DNA of 64,000 nucleotides. Origin: Acinetobacter sp. ANC 4204. Its GTDB lineage: Bacteria; Pseudomonadota; Gammaproteobacteria; Pseudomonadales; Moraxellaceae. Within the stretch, counting starts at the first letter, position 1; each line of letters begins with the position of its first letter. A program made the translations under genes and the position numbers. Below the pieces are notes generated by a model. It saw only the letters and a program-made list of their open reading frames with translations, did no database searches and was not told the origin of the DNA. Shown here piece after piece: positions 17,236 through 26,395 of this stretch. The stretch is from contig NZ_NEFZ01000001.1 of the NCBI RefSeq assembly GCF_002135205.1, positions 496,001 to 560,000 of the forward strand, in the 5' to 3' direction.

Positions 17236-18057
17236 ATGAAAAAGAATATGAAAACAGCATGGGTTACTGGCGGCAGTAGTGGTATCGGTCTTGAACTCAG
17301 CAAACGCTTACTTCAAGACCGCTATCAAGTATGTATTTTTGCTCATACAGGGATTGAAGAAGCGGTTATTGACTTACAAAAACGCTCACCTGCTGTATGT
17401 GGATTTGAAATTGATGTACAAAATGAAAATACCCTACAGGCAAAATTTGCAGAAGCCGTTACTGCCTTTGGTCCGCCTGATCTACTGATTAACTCAGCTG
17501 GAATCGTGGTTGCCAAATCCTTTGAAGACATGAGTGCTGAGGAGTTTTTACGTCAGATCAACATCAACCTTGTCGGGAGCCGAAACGTAGCCCATGCTGC
17601 ATTAGCATATCTCAAGCAAGCCGTTCAACAAGGTAAACACCCTAAACTAGTGTTTATTGCCTCTGCTGCAGGTTTAGTTGGTTGCTATGGCTATACAGGC
17701 TACTGCTCTTCTAAATTTGGGGTGGTTGGCTTGGCTGAAGTATTGCGTATGGAACTTCGCAGTCAAAATATTGATGTCGCTGTAGTCTGTCCACCAGAAG
17801 TGGATACGCCGCTCGTGGCAGAGGAACGTAAAAATGGTTCTCCAATTACAGCAGCCTTAAAGCAACTCGGAGGTAGCATGCCCGTTGAAAAAGCCTGCGC
17901 AGAAATTTACGATGGAATTTTATCTTCTCAATTTATGATCATCCCTGGCACTCAAGCCCGTATACTTGCAAAAATTTCACGTGTTTTGCCTGATGTATAT
18001 CGTGGTCAAATTGATAAAAAGCTCGATAAAATCATCAGTCGCTTACACGCAAGCTAA
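17236..18057 (+). CDS. Short-chain dehydrogenase/reductase
   Basis: A classical SDR of 273 residues. It has the cofactor site TGGSSGIG (11-18), NSAG, catalytic Ser143 (FIASAAG) and the YxxxK pair Tyr156 and Lys160 (YCSSK). An aspartate at DVQNEN suggests a bound nucleotide but not which one. CAGGAG precedes the ATG. As third gene of the operon it most likely oxidises an alcohol or reduces a ketone in the pathway whose acid product the neighbouring ligase activates. Substrate unknown. Confidence 0.88.
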   Translation: MKKNMKTAWVTGGSSGIGLELSKRLLQDRYQVCIFAHTGIEEAVIDLQKRSPAVCGFEIDVQNENTLQAKFAEAVTAFGPPDLLINSAGIVVAKSFEDMSAEEFLRQININLVGSRNVAHAALAYLKQAVQQGKHPKLVFIASAAGLVGCYGYTGYCSSKFGVVGLAEVLRMELRSQNIDVAVVCPPEVDTPLVAEERKNGSPITAALKQLGGSMPVEKACAEIYDGILSSQFMIIPGTQARILAKISRVLPDVYRGQIDKKLDKIISRLHAS

Positions 18058-18087
18058 GTTGCCTAAAGTATAAGCAATACGCCAAAC

Positions 18088-18141
18088 TTGAATCTAAGTC
18101 ATGTGTTGAGCCCTATCGGGACAACATTGACTTAGATTCAA
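18088..18141. repeat. 54-base near-perfect hairpin after the SDR operon
   Basis: TTGAATCTAAGTCA pairs with TGACTTAGATTCAA, continuing inward through TGTTG / CAACA and CCC / GGG around the tetraloop TATC. It follows the operon by 30 bases without a T-run. It may be a terminator, a small mobile repeat or an RNA-stability element. Confidence 0.75.
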
Positions 18142-18311
18142 TGATTTTCAGCCTCTGATAAAAGCGATACTTAATCTCATGTTTTTAAAATAACCTATCA
18201 TTTTCCCTTCAATTGATTACTATTCCCTATAAGTGCAATTCAGTTCAAATCATTGCAAATTCAGACTATAATTACTACCTCATTCCTTATTTTGCGTATT
18301 TTTCTGACCCT

Positions 18312-18998
18312 ATGAGCAAACATGATTCATCGCTTTCTAAAGAGCAGTTTAATTTACTGAAAGACTTTAAAAAGCAGATCACCAATCCGCATTCGACTGC
18401 CATCAAACAGTCTGAAGCCAAAGCTCAAGTCGCTCAAGCTGAGCCAGAAGATGATTTCGCGTTGTTTCAAAAACAAATGCACGGTGTCCAGAAAATGGAG
18501 ACTGCAAATATTGCCAAAATAGAAAAAAATCCAAAGAAAAAAATGGATGCACAAACTTTAGCTAAACGTGCGGCAGCCGAAGGTCCAATGCAAACTGATG
18601 CAACTGAGCTGTCCGATACTCAAGCGATGCTCAACCCTGTAGCGAGCCAAGCAGCGCTCAGTTATCGTATTGCTACGCTACAACATAAAGTATTTGAAGA
18701 CTTAAAAGCAGGTAACATCCGCTGGTTTGAAGCTGTTGATTTGCATGGTTGTACCGTTGAAGAAGCACGTGTGGCTGTCTTGCAAATTATTCAAATGGCG
18801 AAAGATGAAAATCAAAATGTGATTAAAATTGTACATGGTAAAGGTCCAGAAGCCATTTTAAAAACCTATGTGAATGGCTGGCTACGCCAACACCGTGATG
18901 TCCTCGCTTTTGTAAGCGCTCCAGAAAAACAAGGTGGTACTGGTGCTGTTTTAGTCTTACTTAAACGCAGCGAGAAAAATCCAAAGTTTAAACAGTAA
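18312..18998 (+). CDS. Smr-domain protein (putative DNA endonuclease)
   Basis: The 228-residue product has a long low-complexity N terminus rich in Lys, Ala and Gln (about 1-140), then a C-terminal Smr domain. Smr signatures are DLHGCTVEEAR, IVHGKGPEA and the closing TGAVLVLLKRS. Smr domains occur in MutS2 and in stand-alone nucleases (E. coli SmrA/SmrB) acting on DNA structures or on mRNA during ribosome rescue. ATG 18312 is chosen as the first codon of the conserved N terminus (MSKHDSSLSKEQ); no clear ribosome site precedes it. Confidence 0.85.
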   Translation: MSKHDSSLSKEQFNLLKDFKKQITNPHSTAIKQSEAKAQVAQAEPEDDFALFQKQMHGVQKMETANIAKIEKNPKKKMDAQTLAKRAAAEGPMQTDATELSDTQAMLNPVASQAALSYRIATLQHKVFEDLKAGNIRWFEAVDLHGCTVEEARVAVLQIIQMAKDENQNVIKIVHGKGPEAILKTYVNGWLRQHRDVLAFVSAPEKQGGTGAVLVLLKRSEKNPKFKQ

Positions 18999-19085
18999 TC
19001 GGATTTTAGTCCAAAACAAGGCATTGCAATAGTTTTCTGCTACAATGCCGTCCTTGTTCAATATCAGTGTAAGTGAACACGTCTT

Positions 19086-19640
19086 ATGTCTATGCAGCAA
19101 TCCTACGCTAACATTCTAACTGCCGTTGGTGAAGACCTAAATCGTCCGGGTCTCCTCGATACGCCTATGCGTGCTGCTAAAGCTTTTTCGTATTTAACGT
19201 CTGGTTATAGCAAAAGCTTAGAAGAAGTGACCAACAATGCGGTTTTCCCATCGGACAACCGTGAAATGGTATTGGTTAAAAATATCGAATTTTATTCATT
19301 GTGCGAACATCATTTACTACCGTTCTATGGTCGCGTACATATTGCGTATTTGCCTGAAGGCCATGTACTTGGTTTGTCTAAATTTGCACGTATTACCGAA
19401 ATGTTTGCACGTCGCCTACAGATCCAAGAAAACCTCACCCAACAAATTGCAGAAGCAGTTGCAGAAGTGACAGGTGCACGTGGTGTTGCTGTTATGATTG
19501 ACTCAGCTCATATGTGCATGATGATGCGTGGTGTTGGTAAGCAAGAATCGACGACTCGTACGGTTTCTTTTATTGGCGACTTTAAAACCAATAAAGAAGA
19601 ACGTCGCGAGTTTTTAAGTGCGGTTCCTGAAAGTTATTAA
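19086..19640 (+). CDS. folE: GTP cyclohydrolase I
   Basis: FolE opens GTP to 7,8-dihydroneopterin triphosphate, the first step of folate synthesis. Zinc ligands of the type I enzyme are present: Cys73 and His76 in [10 protein letters not shown] and Cys144 in [18 protein letters not shown] and [10 protein letters not shown] are further family segments. Length, 184 residues, is normal. The start is the first of two close ATGs (MSMQQSY). An imperfect inverted repeat (ACAAGGCATTG / CAATGCC..CTTGT, about 19017-19057) lies in its upstream gap. Confidence 0.97.
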   Translation: MSMQQSYANILTAVGEDLNRPGLLDTPMRAAKAFSYLTSGYSKSLEEVTNNAVFPSDNREMVLVKNIEFYSLCEHHLLPFYGRVHIAYLPEGHVLGLSKFARITEMFARRLQIQENLTQQIAEAVAEVTGARGVAVMIDSAHMCMMMRGVGKQESTTRTVSFIGDFKTNKEERREFLSAVPESY

Positions 19641-19654
19641 TCTCTGCGGTATTC

Positions 19655-19682
19655 AGCCTCAACAGATGTTGGGGCTTTTTTA
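19655..19682 (+). terminator. Terminator of folE
   Basis: AGCCTCAAC / GTTGGGGCT hairpin followed by six T, 14 bases after the folE stop. Confidence 0.9.
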
Positions 19683-19727
19683 TGCAAAACTTATCGCATG
19701 ATTCTTTTTTGTTTAGAGAAATGAACA

Positions 19728-20087
19728 ATGTCAGTAATTTGGTTAGCAGGTCATGGTTTAACCCAAGGCGAACACAGTATTGATTTTCCACGTCCAGACC
19801 GTTTAGTGCAAGGAAATCCTGAACGTCAAACCTACAGCCTATATGAGCATCCACATATGGCTTGCGGAATTTGGCATTGTGAAGTTGGGGCATGGAATAT
19901 TCACTTTGCAGACAATAAACAAGAATTCTTTCAAGTCATGGAGGGATGTGTCCGTATTCATGATGCCCACACACAAAACGTCATTGAAGTAAAAGCAGGA
20001 CAGGCAGGCATTATTCCACCAAGTTTTATTGGCACATTTGAAGTCGTTGAAGCTGTCAAAAAATACTATGTAATTGTTGAGGTATAA
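19728..20087 (+). CDS. Small cupin-fold protein
   Basis: A 119-residue single-domain cupin of the Cupin_3 / DUF861 type, seen in enzymes such as ureidoglycine aminohydrolase and in many uncharacterised proteins. The conserved core is EFFQVMEGCVRIHD, then VKAGQAGIIPPSFIGTFEV. The metal-binding histidines of the first motif are largely absent; E and Q occupy that stretch, so catalysis is doubtful. ATG 19728 follows AGAGAAATGA. It stands alone between terminators; function unknown. Confidence 0.75.
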   Translation: MSVIWLAGHGLTQGEHSIDFPRPDRLVQGNPERQTYSLYEHPHMACGIWHCEVGAWNIHFADNKQEFFQVMEGCVRIHDAHTQNVIEVKAGQAGIIPPSFIGTFEVVEAVKKYYVIVEV

Positions 20088-20143
20088 GTGCCTCAAGAAA
20101 CGACTTTAAATTGTTTTGTGTTCTGAGTTTTTTAACCTATACC

Positions 20144-21520
20144 TTAAACACTCAAAAGTTTTTCACTTACATGAATACAGTTACGGCCATTATTTTTAGC
20201 CGTATACAGTGCTGCGTCAGCGGTGTCTAAAAAGCGCTGATAATCAGGATGACCATTATAAATGGTGCAACCAATACTCACCGTAAAGCTAAAGCTTTGT
20301 CCTAAAGGCGTTCGAATGGATGTCTCTTGAATACGGCTACGAATCGTTTCAGCAACATCCGAAGCCCTTTGGAGATTACTGTCAACCAAAAGTAATAAAA
20401 ACTCTTCACCGCCAACTCGGAAAGCGTAGTCACTCCCCTTCGCCACATCCAACAAGACTTCAGCAATAAAACGTAAGGCCAAATCCCCTGCCGTATGGCC
20501 ATATTTATCATTAATCCCTTTAAAATAATCTGCATCAATCGCCAGCAAACTTAAAGGTGCATCATTTCTACGAGCAAAATTAATTTCACGAGATACAATT
20601 GTACTTAAATAACGGCGATTAAGAAGCTGAGTCAGAGAGTCATTACCTGAGTCTATATATTCAGTCACTTGAAACAGTTGATCGACCAAGTGCTGAATCT
20701 GTCGGTTCATTTCACGAATGTCTTGAATACGCTCGATCTTTTGTGTTTGATCCTGGCAGTCAAGTACATGTAAATTCAGTGCATCTACTTGCTGAATCAA
20801 ACCAATAATAGTCTCAACCTGTTCTGCACCTGTGAACGCATACGCGGCCTTATGCACAAACCACAAACCAAACTCAGACTTGGATAAAGCAATATGCTGT
20901 AACTGCGGATGCTCGGAAAAAACCTTGAACATCAACTCATTTTCCCAATCGAGTAAAATACTGCGCTGCTTATCTTTTTGCACGGCTACATCTTGCATTG
21001 CAGAAAATAAACGGTAGCTATGTTTTACTTCATGGCTCTGTTCGGTATTTGCCTCATAAGACCTACACATAATTTCAGTGGCAAAACCCATAATTTGCAG
21101 CATATAACTGAGCATTTGATGACTGTTTTTGAGCTGAAGTTCATCTAGTAGTTGCAAAATCTTGATTTCAATCTCACGAATACCACGCATGATCAACCAT
21201 GAAGGAATGCCTACCCGCGCATGTACCTGTCCCACTTTTTGTTGTTTTTCGACTGCAGTAAAATAAGCTTGATTCAAAGCTACATCAAAGCTTTCAATCA
21301 ACCATTGGTTTAAACTGTTTTTTAAGCGTTGTTGAATAATGTCATCTTTAAAGAAATCAGCCGCTTCAGGCTCCAAAACAATATTGCGATAAAATTCATT
21401 GACCAATACAAATGAATGCTGCTGTATGAAATTTTGCGCTTTAATGTGATCATTCACTGAATAATGTTGGCAAATTTTACCCCACTGCTCGGCCAACTTA
21501 GCCATGCATTCATCATTCAT
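20144..21520 (-). CDS. Globin-coupled diguanylate cyclase (DosC-like)
   Basis: An N-terminal globin sensor (about 10-160) carries proximal His100 in VGQVHARVGIPSW, as in E. coli DosC, which senses oxygen through heme. A helical linker follows. The C-terminal GGDEF domain (about 290-455) has an intact active-site RVGGEEF and the substrate region DADYFKGINDKYGHTAGD. The inhibitory I-site RxxD is missing; KGSD occupies the position, so product feedback through it is unlikely. Reaction: two GTP to cyclic di-GMP. AGG four bases before ATG 21520 supports this start. Confidence 0.9.
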   Translation of the reverse strand: MNDECMAKLAEQWGKICQHYSVNDHIKAQNFIQQHSFVLVNEFYRNIVLEPEAADFFKDDIIQQRLKNSLNQWLIESFDVALNQAYFTAVEKQQKVGQVHARVGIPSWLIMRGIREIEIKILQLLDELQLKNSHQMLSYMLQIMGFATEIMCRSYEANTEQSHEVKHSYRLFSAMQDVAVQKDKQRSILLDWENELMFKVFSEHPQLQHIALSKSEFGLWFVHKAAYAFTGAEQVETIIGLIQQVDALNLHVLDCQDQTQKIERIQDIREMNRQIQHLVDQLFQVTEYIDSGNDSLTQLLNRRYLSTIVSREINFARRNDAPLSLLAIDADYFKGINDKYGHTAGDLALRFIAEVLLDVAKGSDYAFRVGGEEFLLLLVDSNLQRASDVAETIRSRIQETSIRTPLGQSFSFTVSIGCTIYNGHPDYQRFLDTADAALYTAKNNGRNCIHVSEKLLSV

Positions 21521-21674
21521 AAAGCCTACCTATTTATATATTTTGAGAATCGCTCGAAATTTATGTGATTAATATAACAAATTTTAATGCATATTTTCAT
21601 CATCAAGGTAAGCTTTCAAGGTCTTATAAAAATCAAACACTGATATTTGTTTGTTTTAACAGCGATTCTAGACA

Positions 21675-21700
21675 TAAAAAAAGCTCCATTCGTGGAGCTC
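21675..21700 (-). terminator. Terminator of the DUF4105 gene
   Basis: AGCTCCA / TGGAGCT hairpin with loop CGAA and a T-run on the minus strand. Confidence 0.88.
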
Positions 21701-21715
21701 TAAAACTAAGTTGTA

Positions 21716-23599
21716 CTAAAAAAAACGGATATAACTCAGCCCAGTCTGATCCCAATCTTTGCCTTTTTGCTGTTGATACTGCCAATGAATCCGTAATGCA
21801 TTTTGCTGATTCAATACATATTGCAGTTGAGTGTTCAATCTGACTTGCCATTGATGGCTATCTTCCCAATATGGCAATTCTACCTGTACCAAACTATTGA
21901 CATGTTCAGTCCAAATGTTCTGACAGCCCAATGTTGGTCCAATCCCCATTCGCCAATCACGCTCTAGCGCTTTACCAACTTGAATCCGGTTTTGCAATTG
22001 GACATAACATAAATGCTTGCGATATTGGTCTGCTACACTATAACCAAACTGACTGGATAGATTGAATACACCGTGTTGATCCTGCTCACTAAATTCACCA
22101 TTTCGCTCCAATGATTCTTGCTGCCATCCCACATTAAAGCCCCAACTTAAAGGAGTTTTAAATGCAGTTAATGGGCTATAAGCATTCACTTCTAACAAAT
22201 TTAACTCTTGCAATTTCAGTCGGTCATCACGGTACTCTAGGCTACCTGCGAGGAACTTAAGCTGTGTGCCTAAACGAAAACCGCCTTGTGGGTCGATCAA
22301 ATCATGATAGGCCTGTCGATGACTCAGTTGGAAGTACGAGTCTCCCTGTAACTTACCTCCCTCCAGTTGCAAAGTCCGTGCATGATGTCCTTTGACAGGA
22401 TCTACTTTGGGAGTTTCAACCACTTTTCGCTGTTTTTCCAAATCAATTTGACTACGCAAACCCAATAATTCTCGAATGCGGGGCTGAGCCTCTTCTGCTG
22501 TAACTTTTTGCGCAATCAATTGTAAATATAGATGATCGTAAGCCATCTCTAAAATACGCGCTTGATCAACCAAAGAATACTGATTTAAAAATGTTGGCAT
22601 TTGAGCAGGTGTTAATTGCACAATATGATTTGCAGCCACAGCCAAGCTCTGTCCATGTTGTTTAGCCTGTGCGAGTAATTGAGTTTCTAAGGCAGGACGG
22701 TAAGCACTTTCTGCAATTAAATCATTGTCATCCACAGCCTTAATGGTCTCAACTGGAATGGCTGTGGTTTTAAATTGCTGTTGTAAATTGATATCTGGAC
22801 GAACCAAATCAATTAAACCCAGTACACGATAAGCACAATTGTCACTGATAAAGTAGTAAGGAAATTGCACATGTTTGAGCTCCCAAATATGCTCAACCAT
22901 GGTTTTGGTTTCTTCAGGAGTCAGGGCTAACTCGTACTCCCACAGATCACGGCTTTCCAAATCACCATATTCTTTCACTTTTCGGTAGTACGGCATGAGC
23001 GAATACTCACCCGGATACTGCCCAGTTAATCCCTTCCACGCAAAAGAAAAACTGTCGCTATTGGCCACTGTCGCTGCATAATTTACCGCATAAGAGACTA
23101 AGTTTAGTTGTTTTTGGTCTTTAGGATCGAGCCTTAACAAAGTATGTCCAAACATTGAACTGGGATTACCCATAAAGTCTGTGGCGTAAATTAAAGTCGC
23201 CTTATACGGCTTAATTTGCCCAATCCATTCATCCAGTTCAGGACAGGATGCTTTAGGAAGTTGATTCGGTGCAATATCAAGTTGTCTTATGAGCCATTTT
23301 GAACGTGCAGGAAAGCGACACTGAATGGATTCATTCACGGCAGCCTGTGTAAAAAGTGCCACAATATTTGCATCAAGTTCTTGCTTGAGTTGGGTTTGTC
23401 CGTGTTCGCTATAGAAGAACGGGCGATAGGTCACTTCACTATTTCCCGAAGTATTCGCATACATCAAACGTTGCCAAGTCACATTTGAGGCAAGCTCAAG
23501 CTGATGGGCTTTTTCAATATAAAACTCTGCTGAGCGGGGTGCCTGAGCAAAGATCGTGGTGCTAAACAGCGCACTGGAAAAGAGGAGAAGCGATTTCAT
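21716..23599 (-). CDS. DUF4105 outer-envelope protein
   Basis: A 627-residue exported protein: signal peptide MKSLLLFSSALFSTTIFA, then a DUF4105 domain (about 140-300, with IYATDFMGNPSSMFGHTLLR and FISDNCAYRVLGLID; a His and a Cys in the positions typical of a papain-like hydrolase). The C-terminal third is beta-rich and ends in Phe, as outer-membrane barrels do. DUF4105 proteins are widespread and not biochemically defined. The downstream DUF3015 gene often accompanies it, and the two are on the same strand here with only a terminator between. Confidence 0.85.
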   Translation of the reverse strand: MKSLLLFSSALFSTTIFAQAPRSAEFYIEKAHQLELASNVTWQRLMYANTSGNSEVTYRPFFYSEHGQTQLKQELDANIVALFTQAAVNESIQCRFPARSKWLIRQLDIAPNQLPKASCPELDEWIGQIKPYKATLIYATDFMGNPSSMFGHTLLRLDPKDQKQLNLVSYAVNYAATVANSDSFSFAWKGLTGQYPGEYSLMPYYRKVKEYGDLESRDLWEYELALTPEETKTMVEHIWELKHVQFPYYFISDNCAYRVLGLIDLVRPDINLQQQFKTTAIPVETIKAVDDNDLIAESAYRPALETQLLAQAKQHGQSLAVAANHIVQLTPAQMPTFLNQYSLVDQARILEMAYDHLYLQLIAQKVTAEEAQPRIRELLGLRSQIDLEKQRKVVETPKVDPVKGHHARTLQLEGGKLQGDSYFQLSHRQAYHDLIDPQGGFRLGTQLKFLAGSLEYRDDRLKLQELNLLEVNAYSPLTAFKTPLSWGFNVGWQQESLERNGEFSEQDQHGVFNLSSQFGYSVADQYRKHLCYVQLQNRIQVGKALERDWRMGIGPTLGCQNIWTEHVNSLVQVELPYWEDSHQWQVRLNTQLQYVLNQQNALRIHWQYQQQKGKDWDQTGLSYIRFF

Positions 23600-23630
23600 G
23601 CAGAGTTGAGTCTTCTTCTTTTTAGATATG

Positions 23631-23654
23631 AAAAACCCTGCCTTAAAGACAGGG
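23631..23654 (-). terminator. Terminator of the DUF3015 gene
   Basis: ACCCTG / CAGGGT with an extended inner stem and four to five T on the minus strand. Confidence 0.82.
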
Positions 23655-23667
23655 TCTTATAGTGCAA

Positions 23668-24138
23668 TTAAACGTATGCTTTTAATACGCTATCTGTTGC
23701 CATAACGGCTTGTAAAGATGCTAACACTTGAAGTGCATCTTGGTTTTCAGCCGAATAGATTTTTGCGAAGTTTTGTTTAGATACTTCAAAGAAACGCGCT
23801 TTATCTTCAGACTGAATATTGAGCAGTTCAGCCAGTACATTTAGACTTTCACCCTCACCGACTGCCATATCACGTGCCAAAGACTCTGCATTTTCATTGG
23901 TAAATGTTACTGCCTGAGCAGTCACCGTACCTGTACCGCTACAACCTAAAGTACCAAAGGTGATACCGAAAAGTTGGTTAGCAAAAAGACCGTTTGTGGT
24001 ACCCGCTAAAATTTTAGCGACTTTGCCAGACTGCCCTTCCCAAATTTGTGAACCAATACCACAACCTACATCTTTATCTGCAAATGCAGCGGTAGAACCA
24101 ATGGCCAAAACTGCAGCCAATGCCATTTTTTTCAACAT
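23668..24138 (-). CDS. DUF3015 periplasmic protein
   Basis: A 156-residue exported protein (signal MLKKMALAAVLAIGSTAAFA) of the DUF3015 type. The mature N terminus has the family hallmark DVGCGIGSQIWEGQSG and NGLFANQLFGITFGTLGC, with two Cys (about 26 and 65) placed for a disulfide. The C-terminal half is helical and carries the conserved pattern around GEGESLNVLAELL. Function not known; it is often found beside DUF4105. Confidence 0.88.
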   Translation of the reverse strand: MLKKMALAAVLAIGSTAAFADKDVGCGIGSQIWEGQSGKVAKILAGTTNGLFANQLFGITFGTLGCSGTGTVTAQAVTFTNENAESLARDMAVGEGESLNVLAELLNIQSEDKARFFEVSKQNFAKIYSAENQDALQVLASLQAVMATDSVLKAYV

Positions 24139-24288
24139 AAGGTTTCTCCAGACTCGATTATCTCCGAGTATTTTTTATTGTTCCTATTGTTTGTGTATAT
24201 TTTGAGCTACACACTTGTAAGATAGCTGTAACAAGCGCATAACGCAAAACAATTTACACTAAAGTAAAACAGACATTAAATCTCAATT

Positions 24289-25089
24289 TTAACGGTGTAG
24301 CGCCCAGTTGCCACGTAGGTCTCGTTTCCCTAAAATTTTTAGCACCAAAACAAGACTCAAGAGTAGCAATAAATACCAAGAGCCTAATTTACCCCAACCC
24401 ACCATATGCCATGCATCGACTTGACTTGGGTACAACCAAATTTGGTAAAACGTACTGATATTTTCCGCAATCCAAATCATAAAAGCCAACAAGAGCAGTA
24501 CAGGTAACATCGGCAGTTGAAAACGATGCTGCTGTAACTCAAAGCCAATCTTGGTTTTCCAAAACAGCACTACACTCCATGCAAATAATAGATAACGAAT
24601 ATCTGGAATAAAAAACTTGGACATAAAGTTGATATAAGACAACACAGCCAATATCAACATGGAGGAAAAACGAGGCAAGTATTCAAAAGAAACATGATAA
24701 AGACGTAATGAGCGCGCAAAAAAACTGCCCACAGCCGAATACATAAAACCTGCAAACAACGGCACGGTGAGAATTTTAAACACGGCGGGATGTGGATACT
24801 GCCATGATGCAATCTGCGGATGGGTCAAAAAAATTTCCATCAGCATTGCCATCACATGAAATAGCGCAATCACTTTGGCTTCGGCCCAAGACTCAAGTTT
24901 TAAATACAGTAAACATACCTGAATCAGCACCGCATAGAACAATAAATAGTCATAACGGAAAAAACCCCAATATTCCTGATTTGCCATACTTGCTGTGAAT
25001 GCGAAAGCCAACAACAATAATATCCCAAATAAGGCAGCCGAAGCTGCCTTAGATGAGAACTCAAAACATGATTTTAAAATTGTGATCAC
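24289..25089 (-). CDS. DUF817 membrane protein
   Basis: A 266-residue polytopic membrane protein with about eight hydrophobic helices, matching DUF817 in its pattern (YPHPAVFKILTVPLFAGFMYSAVGS; FIPDIRYLLF; FMIWIAENISTFYQIWLYP). Function unknown. It begins 33 bases after hemE ends and runs on the same strand, so it may be co-transcribed with hemE. Confidence 0.8.
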   Translation of the reverse strand: MITILKSCFEFSSKAASAALFGILLLLAFAFTASMANQEYWGFFRYDYLLFYAVLIQVCLLYLKLESWAEAKVIALFHVMAMLMEIFLTHPQIASWQYPHPAVFKILTVPLFAGFMYSAVGSFFARSLRLYHVSFEYLPRFSSMLILAVLSYINFMSKFFIPDIRYLLFAWSVVLFWKTKIGFELQQHRFQLPMLPVLLLLAFMIWIAENISTFYQIWLYPSQVDAWHMVGWGKLGSWYLLLLLSLVLVLKILGKRDLRGNWALHR

Positions 25090-25122
25090 GTATGAATCCT
25101 AATTAAATTGATCCAGTGAAAC

Positions 25123-26193
25123 TTAGAGATATTTAGCACTATATTCATGCACAGTATCGACAAAGGCTTTCGGATTAATTGGATCAACCCACTGGGTAAT
25201 GCCGTGACCTAAGTTTGCAACATAACCCGTTTTCTCACCATCTGCATAAGCATCATCTAGCATGGCTTTGGTCGCTTTCACGATGGTCTCATGCGAACCA
25301 TATAAAGTAGCAGGGTCTAAGTTACCTTGCAGTGCCGCACGACCCGCCACCGTTTGGCGAGCTACATTTAACGGCGTCGTCCAATCTAAACCAAATGCAT
25401 CAGCCCCTGTTGCCACCATCGGTTCTAACCACTGACCACCGCCTTTGGTGAATAAGATCACAGGAACTTTACGTCCTTCATTTTCACGTTTTAAACCAGC
25501 AACAATTTTTTGCATGTATTTTAAAGAAAATTCTAAATATTCACGGTGTGCTAGTGCCCCACCCCAGCTATCAAAAATCTGTACAGCTTGTGCACCTGCA
25601 TCAATTTGCGCATTCAAATAGTCAATTACTGCATCTGCTAAACGATCGAGCAACGCATGTAAAACTTCGGGTTGCGCATACATCATTTGCTTGGTGAAAC
25701 GGAAATCTTTGCTTGAACCACCTTCCACCATATAGGTTGCTAGTGTCCAAGGACTGCCCGAAAAACCAATTAATGGCACTTGACCACCCAAGGCCGAACG
25801 AATCGTTTTGACCGCATTCATCACATAGTCGAGATCAGATGCAGCATTAAACTGAGGTAAATTCGCCACATCTTGTTCAGTGCGAACCGTTTTATGAAAT
25901 TTAGGCCCTTCACCCGCTTCAAAATAAAGCCCCAAACCCAAAGCATCGGGTACAGTTAAAATATCTGAAAATAAAATAGCTGCATCAAGCTCATAACGAC
26001 GTAAAGGCTGTAGCGTCACTTCGCAGGCAAATTCAGTATTTTTGCATAATGAGAGGAAATCACCTGCTTGAGCACGGGTCTCACGATATTCTGGTAAATA
26101 ACGTCCTGCTTGACGCATCATCCAGACGGGTGTGGTATCTACAGGTTCACGTAATAAAGCACGTAGAAAACGATCATTTTTAAGGGTCGTCAT
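25123..26193 (-). CDS. hemE: Uroporphyrinogen decarboxylase
   Basis: HemE removes four carboxyl groups from uroporphyrinogen III in heme synthesis. The 356-residue protein has the N-terminal signature [17 protein letters not shown] (from about 23) and the second signature [19 protein letters not shown], plus [11 protein letters not shown] near the end. Length is normal. Start ATG 26193 ([14 protein letters not shown]) follows AGTAAATG-type DNA with weak ribosome site. DUF817 follows directly. Confidence 0.97.
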   Translation of the reverse strand: MTTLKNDRFLRALLREPVDTTPVWMMRQAGRYLPEYRETRAQAGDFLSLCKNTEFACEVTLQPLRRYELDAAILFSDILTVPDALGLGLYFEAGEGPKFHKTVRTEQDVANLPQFNAASDLDYVMNAVKTIRSALGGQVPLIGFSGSPWTLATYMVEGGSSKDFRFTKQMMYAQPEVLHALLDRLADAVIDYLNAQIDAGAQAVQIFDSWGGALAHREYLEFSLKYMQKIVAGLKRENEGRKVPVILFTKGGGQWLEPMVATGADAFGLDWTTPLNVARQTVAGRAALQGNLDPATLYGSHETIVKATKAMLDDAYADGEKTGYVANLGHGITQWVDPINPKAFVDTVHEYSAKYL

Positions 26194-26395
26194 TTACTTT
26201 CCCATCTCAATTAAATTTGCTCACCATCATAACAAAAAGGTCGAATTTTTAATAACTTCTCATCACACTAAAATTAGATCCAGTTGATGCTTAAAACAGA
26301 TATTTACACAAAACAAATACTGCATCTCTATCTTTTTTCTGTAATACTTGGCTGGTTTTTACTTTGTAAATGAATAATTCTTAAGGTTGAATTAC

